From an uncultured Eudoraea sp. (GTDB lineage Bacteria; Bacteroidota; Bacteroidia; Flavobacteriales; Flavobacteriaceae), in contig NZ_CAMYKG010000019.1 in assembly GCF_947258925.1 (NCBI RefSeq), positions 62,001 to 126,000 on the forward strand: a stretch of DNA of 64,000 bases, given 5' to 3'. The position numbers and the translations under genes are program-made. This document shows positions 1 to 8,189 of the stretch, one piece after another. The notes beneath the pieces are model-generated. The model was not told where the DNA came from. It ran no database searches and saw nothing but the letters and a program-made list of their open reading frames with translations. Each line of letters opens with the position of its first letter. Within the stretch, counting starts at the first letter, position 1.

Positions 1-1
1 A

Positions 2-679
2 ATCAATGGACTTAGATTTAAAGCGGCACAACCTAAGGGGATTGTCTTTTATCTGAAAGGCAACTCCAAGAGTATAAAAGGCTGGGGGAAGTTTGCCGTT
101 GATTTTACAAGACACGGTTATGATGTTTTAATGGTAGATTACAGGGGATTTGGGAAAAGTACGGGCAGACGCACACAGAAAGCTATTAAACGCGATATGC
201 AGGTCATCTACAATAAGATAAAGGAAAATGTAAACGAAAAATATATTATACTTTACGGTCGTTCTTTAGGTTCAGGTTTTGCGACTAAACTGGCATCTAT
301 GAACAATCCAAGAATGTTGATATTGGATGCCCCTTATTACAGTTTAAGTAAGGTAGCTAAGAAATACATTCCATTTATGCCTCTTTCATTATTGATTAAA
401 TTTCCTATGCCAACGTATAAATGGTTACAGTACGTAAATTGCCCAATCCATATTATCCATGGCACGGATGATAAATTGATACCATACAAAACTAGCGTCA
501 GGCTTTCGAAGATTAAACCAAAGTCAACTACCCTGCATACCGTCATTGGGGGAGGACATAAGAATCTGAATACATTTGAATCTTATCATAAGATGTTAAG
601 TGAAATCATAACTACCAGGCCAAAAGAAGTTGACCTCACAGGTTCAAGTATTCATGTAAAACACAATGTAAAGGTTTAA
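2..679 (+). CDS. alpha/beta hydrolase, 5'-truncated by window edge
   Basis: The reading frame is open from the first bases, so the gene begins before the window; the first internal ATG (131) lies inside the fold and is not the start. The product is a serine-hydrolase-fold protein of the BEM46/ABHD13-like type. Visible are the strand-turn motif DYRGFGKSTG, the nucleophile elbow GRSLGSG (near base 260), an acid-loop HGTDDK (near 460) and a His loop GGGHKN (near 550). The usual oxyanion motif HGNAG reads KGNSK here. The next gene is a tandem paralogue starting on the base after this stop codon, so the two are surely co-transcribed. Substrate is unknown. Confidence 0.85.
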   Translation: MNGLRFKAAQPKGIVFYLKGNSKSIKGWGKFAVDFTRHGYDVLMVDYRGFGKSTGRRTQKAIKRDMQVIYNKIKENVNEKYIILYGRSLGSGFATKLASMNNPRMLILDAPYYSLSKVAKKYIPFMPLSLLIKFPMPTYKWLQYVNCPIHIIHGTDDKLIPYKTSVRLSKIKPKSTTLHTVIGGGHKNLNTFESYHKMLSEIITTRPKEVDLTGSSIHVKHNVKV

Positions 680-1507
680 ATGGTAAAACTAAAAAGAACG
701 GTTCTATTACTTTTATCTGCTTATCTACTTATTTCTACTATGTTATATATTCTTCAGGAAAAACTAATTTTTTTACCATCTAAATTACCGACGGATTACG
801 AGTATTCTTTCAACCACCCTTTCGAGGAAATTAATATTACTTCTTCAGATGGAGCAATACTAAATGGCATTCATTTTAAACAAGACCAGCCAGAGGGGGT
901 TATTGTATATTTTCATGGAAATGCAGGAGACCTTTCGCGCTGGGGTGAAATAGCGCTCTTCTTTGTCGAAAAACAATACGATGTAATAGTAATGGATTAC
1001 AGAACCTATGGCAAAAGTACGGGGAAGCTCAGTGAAGAAGCGCTTTTTAGCGATGGGCAGCTATTTTATGAGTACGCTTCGAAATATTATGATGAATCAT
1101 TAATTACTCTTTATGGACGTTCTTTAGGTACAGGGATTGCTACCTGGGTAGCCTCCCAAAACAGTCCGTTTCGGCTCATCCTGGAAACTCCTTATTACAG
1201 CCTTCTGGACCTGGGTCAAATTCGTTTTCCGTATTTACCGGTTAAGTGGTTTTTAAAGTATCCCTTAAAAACGCATGAGTTCATTTCGGATGTTAGTTGT
1301 CCAATAGCATTTTTTCATGGAACTGAAGATAGGGTAGTGCCCTATGATTCCGGAGTTCGACTTTTCAATTCGGTTCCAAAGCCTAATAAATCATTCTACA
1401 CCATCCAGGGAGGCAGGCATAATAATTTAAAGGAATTTTCCGTCTACAGAGAAGGTATTCAGGAGCTTCTGTTGTCTTATCAGTCAAATAAATCCGAAGA
1501 CAAGTAG
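680..1507 (+). CDS. alpha/beta hydrolase, membrane-anchored
   Basis: A 275-aa hydrolase with an N-terminal hydrophobic anchor (residues about 7-24), which places the catalytic domain outside the cytoplasmic membrane. The oxyanion motif FHGNAGD (78-84), nucleophile elbow GRSLGTG (Ser148), acid-loop HGTEDR (Asp217) and GGRHNN (His247) form a complete triad. It resembles the BEM46/ABHD13 family; the substrate is not predictable. The ATG follows the stop of the upstream paralogue with no spacer. The 3' end overlaps the convergent cysM gene by 28 bases, so no terminator separates them. Tandem duplication followed by divergence is the likely origin of the pair. Confidence 0.9.
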   Translation: MVKLKRTVLLLLSAYLLISTMLYILQEKLIFLPSKLPTDYEYSFNHPFEEINITSSDGAILNGIHFKQDQPEGVIVYFHGNAGDLSRWGEIALFFVEKQYDVIVMDYRTYGKSTGKLSEEALFSDGQLFYEYASKYYDESLITLYGRSLGTGIATWVASQNSPFRLILETPYYSLLDLGQIRFPYLPVKWFLKYPLKTHEFISDVSCPIAFFHGTEDRVVPYDSGVRLFNSVPKPNKSFYTIQGGRHNNLKEFSVYREGIQELLLSYQSNKSEDK

Positions 1508-2364
1508 CGGTCACCACGATCACAAATAATAGAAACAATAAGACCACTTTTAAGGGTGTCCGCTAGTCTTAGTGCTGCTGCAGTTGCACCACCACTGCTC
1601 ATACCCGCAAATATCCCTTCTTCTTTTGCGAGTCTTTTCGCCATAATCCTTGCCTCATCTTCACTAACTTCCATTATCTGATCAACTTTGGAGGGATTAA
1701 AGATTTTAGGCAGGTATTCTTTTGGCCATTTTCTGATTCCCGGAATTTTGGATTCATCCTCCGGTTGTACGCCTACAATGGTAATATCTTTGCTTTGTTC
1801 TTTTAAAAAGGTAGAGGTTCCCATTATTGTACCTGTGGTTCCCATTGAGGATACAAAATGTGTAACCTTTCCTCTTGTATCCCTCCAAATTTCCGGACCG
1901 GTTGTTACATAATGTGCTTTCCAGTTATCATCATTGGCAAATTGGTTGAGCATTTGATAACCCTCTTTTTTAACTTTAGCTTCCGCATAATCCCTGGCAC
2001 CTTCAATACCTATTTCTGCATTGGTCAAAGTAACTTTTGCCCCGTAGGCACGCATAGTTTGAACCCTTTCTTTAGTAGAATTTTCGGGCATTACCAGTTC
2101 AATATTCAAATCATAAATACCGGTGATCATAGCCAGGGCTATCCCCGTATTACCACTGGTTGCCTCTATTAATTTACTTTCTTTGGTAATCTCGCCACGA
2201 TCAATCCCACTTTTAATCATATGGTAAGCAGCCCGGTCCTTAACACTGCCCCCGGGATTATGTCCTTCCATTTTAAAAAGGAGCGTTACCTCCGGGTTCT
2301 TGTTTAAAGATCTGGAGCTTACCAAAGGTGTATTTCCTATCAGATCTATTAGGTTATGAGGCAT
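1480..2364 (-). CDS. cysM: cysteine synthase (O-acetylserine sulfhydrylase B type)
   Basis: Pyridoxal-phosphate enzyme that makes L-cysteine from O-acetylserine and sulfide (or thiosulfate). At 294 aa it has normal CysM length. The PLP lysine is in GGSVKDRAA (Lys42), the phosphate-binding and substrate loops are SGNTGIALA and GTTGTIMG, and a C-terminal SSGGATAAA is present. It overlaps the end of the upstream serine acetyltransferase by 11 bases, so substrate production and use are translated from one message. The CysM rather than CysK assignment rests on its short length and is less certain than the family. Confidence 0.93.
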   Translation of the reverse strand: MPHNLIDLIGNTPLVSSRSLNKNPEVTLLFKMEGHNPGGSVKDRAAYHMIKSGIDRGEITKESKLIEATSGNTGIALAMITGIYDLNIELVMPENSTKERVQTMRAYGAKVTLTNAEIGIEGARDYAEAKVKKEGYQMLNQFANDDNWKAHYVTTGPEIWRDTRGKVTHFVSSMGTTGTIMGTSTFLKEQSKDITIVGVQPEDESKIPGIRKWPKEYLPKIFNPSKVDQIMEVSEDEARIMAKRLAKEEGIFAGMSSGGATAAALRLADTLKSGLIVSIICDRGDRYLSSDLFD

Positions 2365-3148
2365 TGGTTGAAGTCTTTATTTTTATTTGGGGATTGTGAA
2401 AAACAGTAGAATTTGCCGGTACAGAAGAAGTTACCCACGCGTTACCGCCAATAACGGAATTTTCTCCCACAATTGTTTCACCACCCAAAATAGTAGCATT
2501 TGCATATATGGTAACGTTATCTTCGATGGTAGGATGGCGCTTTGTCCTTTCCAAATGCTTGGCTACATATAAGGCACCTAAAGTGACCCCCTGGTAGATT
2601 TTCACATTGTTCTTGATTATTGCCGTTTCGCCAATGACTACCCCGGTTGCATGATCAATAAAAAATGACTTGCCTATGTGTGCTCCCGGGTTTATATCCA
2701 CGCCGGTTTGTCTGTGTGCATATTCCGTCATTAATCTTGGTACCAATGGAAACCCTTTATTGTATAACTCATGGGCCAAACGATAAATAGCTATTGCATA
2801 AAAGCCGGGATAGGCCATATATACTTCTTCAATAGAAAGGGAAGCCGGGTCGCAACTTACAATGGCCTCTGCATCTAAGTTTAATTTTTCAAGGACAGCA
2901 GGAAGTGTTGCCAAATAATTTCCCCAAATTTTGGCACAGGGTTTCTCTACATCCCAACAGGCCAGATTTATTAAAGCATCAAATTGAATTTCTAAAGATT
3001 CAATATTCTGCTCAACAGGTGTTTCAATATCGAACAAAGTTAGAAACAATAGGTCGGTGAAATCTTCCACATTCCTTTTTAAGCGATACCGCAGATTCGG
3101 TTGTTTCTTGTTTTCGATGATTTTCTTAATAATAATTGACTTGTCCAT
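2354..3148 (-). CDS. cysE: serine O-acetyltransferase
   Basis: Makes O-acetylserine from serine and acetyl-CoA, the first step of cysteine synthesis. The 264-aa protein has a helical N-terminal half and a C-terminal left-handed beta helix of hexapeptide repeats from about residue 150 (GVDINPGAHIGKSFFIDH, then GVVIGETAIIKNNVKIYQG). The active-site His-containing DINPGAHIG and DHATGVVIGE segments are intact. It lies directly upstream of cysM with an 11-base overlap, and this pair forms the operon. The 5' side faces a divergent DUF2461 gene, so the promoters share the 3149-3241 spacer. Confidence 0.93.
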   Translation of the reverse strand: MDKSIIIKKIIENKKQPNLRYRLKRNVEDFTDLLFLTLFDIETPVEQNIESLEIQFDALINLACWDVEKPCAKIWGNYLATLPAVLEKLNLDAEAIVSCDPASLSIEEVYMAYPGFYAIAIYRLAHELYNKGFPLVPRLMTEYAHRQTGVDINPGAHIGKSFFIDHATGVVIGETAIIKNNVKIYQGVTLGALYVAKHLERTKRHPTIEDNVTIYANATILGGETIVGENSVIGGNAWVTSSVPANSTVFHNPQIKIKTSTNAS

Positions 3149-3241
3149 GCGCAGGAATTAAGAGCCAAAATTAACCAATATTTAAAAAGCATCTGTTCTA
3201 AAATGGTTAACTTTAGTATAAATTTTATACCCTTTAGTCGC

Positions 3242-3922
3242 ATGGAAAATTCAGTAATTACTAAAGATGTACTCCATTTTTTAGATCAGTTAAAAAATAA
3301 TAATAACCGTGAGTGGTTCGAGAAAAACAAAGCTCATTTCAAGTCTTTGGAAGCTGAGGTTAAAAGTTTCTACCAAATTCTGATGGAAAAGATGAAGGAG
3401 CATGATGAAATTGAAAAATTAAAAATGTTTCGTATTTACAGGGATGTAAGATTTTCCAAAGATAAAACTCCATACAAATCTCATTTTGCCGGATCCTATT
3501 CAAGGGCGGGAGCAAAACTACGGGGAGGATATTATTTACAAATAAGGCCGGGAGAATCTTTTATAGCAACAGGTTTCTGGCAACCCAATAAAGAAGATCT
3601 TTTTCGTATCCGCAAAGAGTTTGAACTTGATGCCGCTGAATTTAGAGAACAAATAAACAAGTCGCCTTTTAAGAATACCTGGGGAGAACTGGTCGGGGAT
3701 GAAGTAAAAACTGCTCCCAAGGGATTTAGCAAGGATGATCCAAATATTGACTTAATACGAAAGAAGGCATTTATATTTGTACGAAACTTTTCGGACAAGG
3801 AGGTTCTGGACAAGAATTTTATAGATGAAGTAAACAAATCCTTTAAAGAAATCAGGCCCTTTTTTGATTTGATGAGTGAAATCCTTACGACCAACCTAAA
3901 TGGAGAATCCCTTTTAAACTAA
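3242..3922 (+). CDS. DUF2461 family protein
   Basis: A 226-aa protein of the DUF2461 (TIGR02453) family, conserved widely but without a proven function. The family signature is visible: the early DFL-like helix followed by NNREWFEKNK, then MFRIYRDVRFSKDKTPYKSH and GGYYLQIRPGESFIATGFW. An in-frame ATG at 3203 would add 13 residues (MVNFSINFIPFSR) unlike the family; the ATG at 3242 places the conserved region at the usual distance and is preferred. The 3' end overlaps the next, convergent gene by 9 bases. Confidence 0.88.
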   Translation: MENSVITKDVLHFLDQLKNNNNREWFEKNKAHFKSLEAEVKSFYQILMEKMKEHDEIEKLKMFRIYRDVRFSKDKTPYKSHFAGSYSRAGAKLRGGYYLQIRPGESFIATGFWQPNKEDLFRIRKEFELDAAEFREQINKSPFKNTWGELVGDEVKTAPKGFSKDDPNIDLIRKKAFIFVRNFSDKEVLDKNFIDEVNKSFKEIRPFFDLMSEILTTNLNGESLLN

Positions 3923-4321
3923 CACTGAAATCTCGAAAGTTTGAATCTGATCTTTTAGGCGCTCAACAACCATACTCATCATTCTCTTATTTAAAGCCGA
4001 TGAGTTTTGGATATAACATTTATATTCTTCAACCGTAAATTGTCCAATTACCATTCCTTTTAGCGAGTTTCTGAATTTAATGTCTTTTTGGATTGCATTT
4101 TCTATGTAATCCAGGCGTCTTTTAATGCTTAATTCATAAAATGCATTCTTATGTTTGATGACATAATTCTTAAACGCTTCCAGTAAAAGCGGGTTCTGAA
4201 ATTTGATAATAGGACGCAACGTTTCATTCTGGAATCGCTCATCTTTACTCATGTCAGGGGTTACTTTTGCGTTTGGAATCTCCGGTCTGATATTCAGGAG
4301 GTCAGCAGATCTTTGGTTCAT
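3914..4321 (-). CDS. conserved hypothetical protein (135 aa)
   Basis: I do not recognise a domain with a known activity. The protein is rich in Lys, Asn and Glu and mainly helical, with the stretch NETLRPIIKFQNPLLLEAF followed by RRLDYIENAIQKDIKFRNSL. Similar short flavobacterial proteins have been named glyoxalase in automatic annotations, but no vicinal-oxygen-chelate metal motif is seen here, so that name should not be trusted. The stop overlaps the convergent DUF2461 gene. No signal peptide or membrane segment is visible, so it should be cytoplasmic. Confidence 0.7.
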   Translation of the reverse strand: MNQRSADLLNIRPEIPNAKVTPDMSKDERFQNETLRPIIKFQNPLLLEAFKNYVIKHKNAFYELSIKRRLDYIENAIQKDIKFRNSLKGMVIGQFTVEEYKCYIQNSSALNKRMMSMVVERLKDQIQTFEISVLV

Positions 4322-4621
4322 CTGAAGAAGTTTCTTTAAAATTAGAAAATACCTTATCTATGCTTTACGCAGGGATCAATTAGTTGTTAACCGGGTTATG
4401 AACAAGTGAAAAATGACTAAGAGTGATCCTAAAGTATGTCTAAATAGCAGTGCATACATAAGTTCCGTATATCCCAATGTCTTTGGAAAGTAAAAAGGGG
4501 GATTAGTACAAATCCCTCTCAATGTCTTCCTTCGGAAATCTGATAAATTTTAGCTGTCTTCCGGAAGAGTCAAATGATTTATATGTATTTTCAACACCGT
4601 TTTGAACAAACAAAATAAACT
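4322..4621. other. intergenic spacer with short dyads, between two divergent genes
   Basis: No coding sequence is supported on either strand. Two small dyads are present: GGGATT-agtaca-AATCCC (4499-4516) and the perfect palindrome CTTCCGGAAG (4558-4567). Neither is followed by a T tract, so they are not convincing terminators; the second could be an operator for the downstream DUF72 gene. Confidence 0.35.
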
Positions 4622-5494
4622 ATGAAATTTGGTAAAGTTGACCGACCGGACCTGATAGATTTTACACTTCCTGAAGACCATCCAGACTTGCCAATTCTAT
4701 TACAAAAGGTAGTCAGGACAAATTCATTTAAAATTTATGTGGGCTGTGCAAAATGGAATCGGCAGGACCTAAAAAATTTTTATCCACGGGGGATCAAAGA
4801 TGAATTAAGCTATTATAGTCGTCAATTCAACAGTATAGAACTCAATGCTACCTTTTATCGCATATTCCCAGCTGAACAATATCAGAGCTGGCACGATATA
4901 GTGCCCGATGGATTTAGGTTTTTTCCCAAAGTGGTACAAAATGTAAGTCATTTTAGACGCCTGAACGATATGGCTTATCCTGTATTAGACAATTTCCTTA
5001 TGGCTATAGCAGGTTTTAAAGATAAGCTGGGTACAACCTTTTTACAATTGCATCCCAACTTTGGCCCTAAAAACTGGGACAGGGTCTTACGATTAGTCAA
5101 TTACTGGCCTGAAGAATTTCCACTTGCCCTCGAATTCAGGCATACGGAATGGTTTAATGATGAATATGTTTCAAACGAACTGTATCATCTACTGGAGGAA
5201 AAGAATATAGCCAATATTCTGGTTGATACGGCAGGAAGAAGGGATGTTATGCATATGCGCCTTACCAACAACGAGGCTTTTATACGTTTTGTTGGTGCCA
5301 ACCATCCAAGTGATTATGACAGGCTTGAGGAATGGGTTGAACGCCTTTGGTATTGGCATAAGCTGGGACTGGAGAACATTCATTTTTTTATCCATCAGAA
5401 CATGGAATTGGAATCTCCTTTGCTGGCCGCTTTCTTTATTGAGAAAATTAATGCAAAATTCAAGACTAAACTCAATGTGCCAATTCTTCTGTAA
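4622..5494 (+). CDS. DUF72 (YecE-like) family protein
   Basis: A 290-aa TIM-barrel protein of the DUF72/YecE family, whose biochemical role is unproven. Family landmarks are YVGCAKWNRQDLKNFYP near residue 40, the RQFNSIELNATFYRIF strand, FFPKVVQNVSH, FLQLHPNFGP, LALEFRH-x-EW, and a C-terminal RFVGANHPSDYDRLEEW. The 40-residue N-terminal extension beginning MKFGKVDRPDLIDFTLPEDH is typical of the Bacteroidota branch. It is a single-gene unit between a divergent hypothetical and the convergent phosphatidylserine decarboxylase 14 bases away. Confidence 0.9.
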   Translation: MKFGKVDRPDLIDFTLPEDHPDLPILLQKVVRTNSFKIYVGCAKWNRQDLKNFYPRGIKDELSYYSRQFNSIELNATFYRIFPAEQYQSWHDIVPDGFRFFPKVVQNVSHFRRLNDMAYPVLDNFLMAIAGFKDKLGTTFLQLHPNFGPKNWDRVLRLVNYWPEEFPLALEFRHTEWFNDEYVSNELYHLLEEKNIANILVDTAGRRDVMHMRLTNNEAFIRFVGANHPSDYDRLEEWVERLWYWHKLGLENIHFFIHQNMELESPLLAAFFIEKINAKFKTKLNVPILL

Positions 5495-5508
5495 TCGTTG
5501 ACCGGAAC

Positions 5509-6366
5509 TTAATAAGTAGCCCCCACTTCAACAAAAGTATTCTTGCTGTGATACCTTGGACGTTCGGGAACAGCCATGCAACAAGTTGAGCCAAGGTAGA
5601 ACAGCGCTAATTCATCCAGTTTTTCAATGCCACTCCCAATAGAGATCGTATCTGGAAGTTTTATTGTCCCAACGGCAGGACCTCCAACAATAGATAAATG
5701 CCAAATTCGACCTTTACTATCTGTAATATCAATGTTGTAGCGTTCATTTGTAAATGCCGGTAATGATGGATCTTGTTTATAAATCCAGGGTCTTAGCACT
5801 ATAAGGTCACCCGGTATGTGTTGTATTCTCGTGATAATTCCTTTTACCGGAGCATGAATCCGATGGTAGTTTTTGTTATGTAAAAAAATATTTGAAAAAC
5901 AATAGTCGTCAGGAATACTTCCCCTGGAAAGGCCAAAAATTGTTTCAATAAACCGTTCGTCGCTTTTGACTTTAGTTGTACCCATATCCCGGACAAAGCC
6001 CTCATCACAAAGCAATCCTTCACATGGCCATATCCACATACTTCTGTTTTCAGGAAGGGTTTTGAACCTGCGAATAAAAAAATCCTGAAAACTTTCAAAA
6101 GTATTTTTTCCTTCAGGGGGTTGAAATTTATCGAGATAACACGAATCCGCGTAATAAAACCTTACATAAGGAGCGATGAAATGTTTGGTAAACGGTTTAT
6201 TGTAAAGCTTAGCGTAAAATGACGATATTCTGCGTTGCAATTTACCCGGAAGTGCACCCCATAAACTAACGGACATAAACTTATATAAATTAGCCCGCCA
6301 CTGAGGGATCTTAAATACCGTAAAATATGGATCCGAATTATGATAGGCTATTCCCCGGGCCTCCAT
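5509..6366 (-). CDS. psd: phosphatidylserine decarboxylase family protein
   Basis: A pyruvoyl-dependent decarboxylase forming phosphatidylethanolamine, or an orphan relative acting on another phosphatidyl or amino-acid substrate. Evidence: FESFQDFFIRRFK near residue 90, WPCEGLLCDEG (CDG-like substrate loop), NYHRIHAPVKG (active-site His), and the self-cleavage motif LGST near residue 258, where the serine becomes the pyruvoyl group. At 285 aa it is close to the E. coli-type length. No transmembrane segment is obvious. A possible 60-codon exported ORF ends 6 bases upstream and may be co-transcribed. Family assignment is firm; the exact substrate is less so. Confidence 0.85.
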   Translation of the reverse strand: MEARGIAYHNSDPYFTVFKIPQWRANLYKFMSVSLWGALPGKLQRRISSFYAKLYNKPFTKHFIAPYVRFYYADSCYLDKFQPPEGKNTFESFQDFFIRRFKTLPENRSMWIWPCEGLLCDEGFVRDMGTTKVKSDERFIETIFGLSRGSIPDDYCFSNIFLHNKNYHRIHAPVKGIITRIQHIPGDLIVLRPWIYKQDPSLPAFTNERYNIDITDSKGRIWHLSIVGGPAVGTIKLPDTISIGSGIEKLDELALFYLGSTCCMAVPERPRYHSKNTFVEVGATY

Positions 6367-6372
6367 GATGGT

Positions 6373-6555
6373 CTAGATGTAATTTTCGAAATCTGTGTGA
6401 CTTTTCTTCAGGGAATTACATTCCGACTTTCTCTCGATTTGAATATGGGTCTCATGAATTCCGGCCTGCTTATCCGATTCGGAAGGAGGTTCGTCAATAT
6501 AATTGGAGAAAAAAGAAACAAGAAGGGCAACGAAGTATTTACTGATTGTTTGCAT
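6373..6555 (-). CDS. possible small exported protein (60 aa)
   Basis: Not recognised. The ORF starts MQTISKYFVALLVSFFSNY, a short basic then hydrophobic N terminus resembling a signal peptide or membrane anchor, followed by a polar tail rich in Ser, Glu and His with one Cys. It ends 6 bases before the psd start on the same strand, the spacing expected for an operon partner. It may be chance, as there is no homology argument. Confidence 0.35.
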   Translation of the reverse strand: MQTISKYFVALLVSFFSNYIDEPPSESDKQAGIHETHIQIERKSECNSLKKSHTDFENYI

Positions 6556-6708
6556 GTTGAAAATTGTTTAGGTACCTAAATCTATCCAATTTAAAACCGC
6601 TGTAGAAAGCAATTAAGAAAACTTTATTGTTAGCTTAACATTATTTATAAGTCTTAGCTAATTATTTGTTAATAAGACTAGTCTGATTAGTTAAGCTTCC
6701 ATAAGTGA

Positions 6709-7995
6709 CTAATCCCCTAGAGATGCGGCATATGCCTGAACCTCGTCCAGTACCCTAAGTAAATTGCCTCCCCATAGTTTATCAATTTCGGATTCGGAAT
6801 ACCCTCTTTGCACCAATTCCAAGGTAACATTGTATGTTTCGGAAGCATCTGCCCACCCTTTGATACCACCACCTCCATCAAAGTCCGAGCTGATACCTAC
6901 ATGGTCAATTCCAATCAAATCAACCATATAATCAATATGATCTACGAAGTCAGCAACGTCCACTTCAGGTGGGACGTCGTTTCTATCGGCTACCATTTCT
7001 TTTGCTAATTCATAGACTTTACCGGAATTCTCAAGATAATCCTCAATTTGTTTCTCGGAGAGTTTCCCTAGCTGCGATCTTTCAACCCACATTATTCCAA
7101 GTGAATCTGCAATGTCCTCATAGATCTTTTTCATATAGGCCTCCCTATTCTCATGTTTGGATGTATTCAAATAGGCGTCCAGGGCCACGGTTTGTACTAC
7201 ACCACCATTTTCTTTTAATAATTTCAATTGCTCATCATCCAAATTTCTGCTATGATCGCATAGTGCACGGGCAGAAGAATGAGATGCTATTACGGGGGCT
7301 TTGGAAAGGGATAATATTTGTAGCATAGATTCTCTGGAAACATGAGATATGTCAACCATAATACCCAGTCTATTCATCTCATATACAGCTTTTTTACCTA
7401 GATTACTTAAACCATTATTTAACCAAATATTATCCTTTTCTCCGGTATGTGAATCACAAAACTGACTATGACCATTATGGGCCAGAGAGATATACCTTGC
7501 ACCCAGTTTATGATACGCCTCAAACTGTGTCAAATCTTCTCCGATAGGAAAGGCATTTTCAACGCCAATCATTGCAACTTTCTTGCCTGATTCAATTATG
7601 CTCCTTACTTCCTTTGAAGTTCTGGCTAGTTTAATTTCATTTGGTGCCAAAGAATCACACAAACGATGAATGGCATTAAATTTTGCCATTGCATTCAATT
7701 TTGCCTTATCATAACCTTCCTGGTTTAAAGAATCCTGACCGGTAAAAACGATTAACCAGGCAACATCCAATCCACCGGCCTTCATTTTCGGCAAATTTAA
7801 TTGTGTATCCAGATTCTGAGTATAATTTATGCTGTCTGTAAAGTTCTTCACATTGATATCATCATGTGTATCAATTGTAATTACATTTTCATGGATTTGT
7901 CTGGCCTTTGATTCCATATTTGGTCTGCTTGTTTTATTAGATTCACCACATCCGAATAGGGTTATAAGACCAATAAAGCCGATAAGATGCCTCAT
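6709..7995 (-). CDS. membrane dipeptidase lipoprotein (peptidase M19)
   Basis: Zinc dipeptidase of the renal dipeptidase family. The frame is open to an ATG at 8058, but starting at 7995 gives MRHLIGFIGLITLFGC, a complete lipoprotein signal with lipobox LFGC, so this start (428 aa) is chosen. Metal-site motifs are in family order: IDTHDD, IGVENA, SLAHNGHSQF, VDISHVSRES and ISSDFDGGGG. As a lipoprotein it should sit in the periplasm or outer membrane and cleave dipeptides. It stands alone, 150 bases beyond the psd unit. A second, more divergent M19 protein lies at 55548-57002. Confidence 0.9.
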   Translation of the reverse strand: MRHLIGFIGLITLFGCGESNKTSRPNMESKARQIHENVITIDTHDDINVKNFTDSINYTQNLDTQLNLPKMKAGGLDVAWLIVFTGQDSLNQEGYDKAKLNAMAKFNAIHRLCDSLAPNEIKLARTSKEVRSIIESGKKVAMIGVENAFPIGEDLTQFEAYHKLGARYISLAHNGHSQFCDSHTGEKDNIWLNNGLSNLGKKAVYEMNRLGIMVDISHVSRESMLQILSLSKAPVIASHSSARALCDHSRNLDDEQLKLLKENGGVVQTVALDAYLNTSKHENREAYMKKIYEDIADSLGIMWVERSQLGKLSEKQIEDYLENSGKVYELAKEMVADRNDVPPEVDVADFVDHIDYMVDLIGIDHVGISSDFDGGGGIKGWADASETYNVTLELVQRGYSESEIDKLWGGNLLRVLDEVQAYAASLGD

Positions 7996-8189
7996 ATGTA
8001 AGATTTTATACCTACAAATAAAGCAATTTGACAACATAAAACGAACCCTAGATAACATTTAATTGCATATGCCTCTTGAAAGGGGGACTTTTAGGCATGT
8101 TGAAGTTAATAGAAAAGGAGTTCGAAAATCCTTTGGATAGTACCATCATTTTCAACTTCAAAATAGATAATAACCACTAAAAGTACCCC

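Noticed and set aside
3914-4321. Glyoxalase assignment for the 135-aa protein
   Set aside because: No metal-binding His/Glu pattern of the family is visible; the name appears to be an annotation carry-over.
6340-6579. 79-codon plus-strand ORF across the psd start
   Set aside because: Lies over the psd start and the antisense small ORF, has no domain or start context, and reads as a shadow frame.
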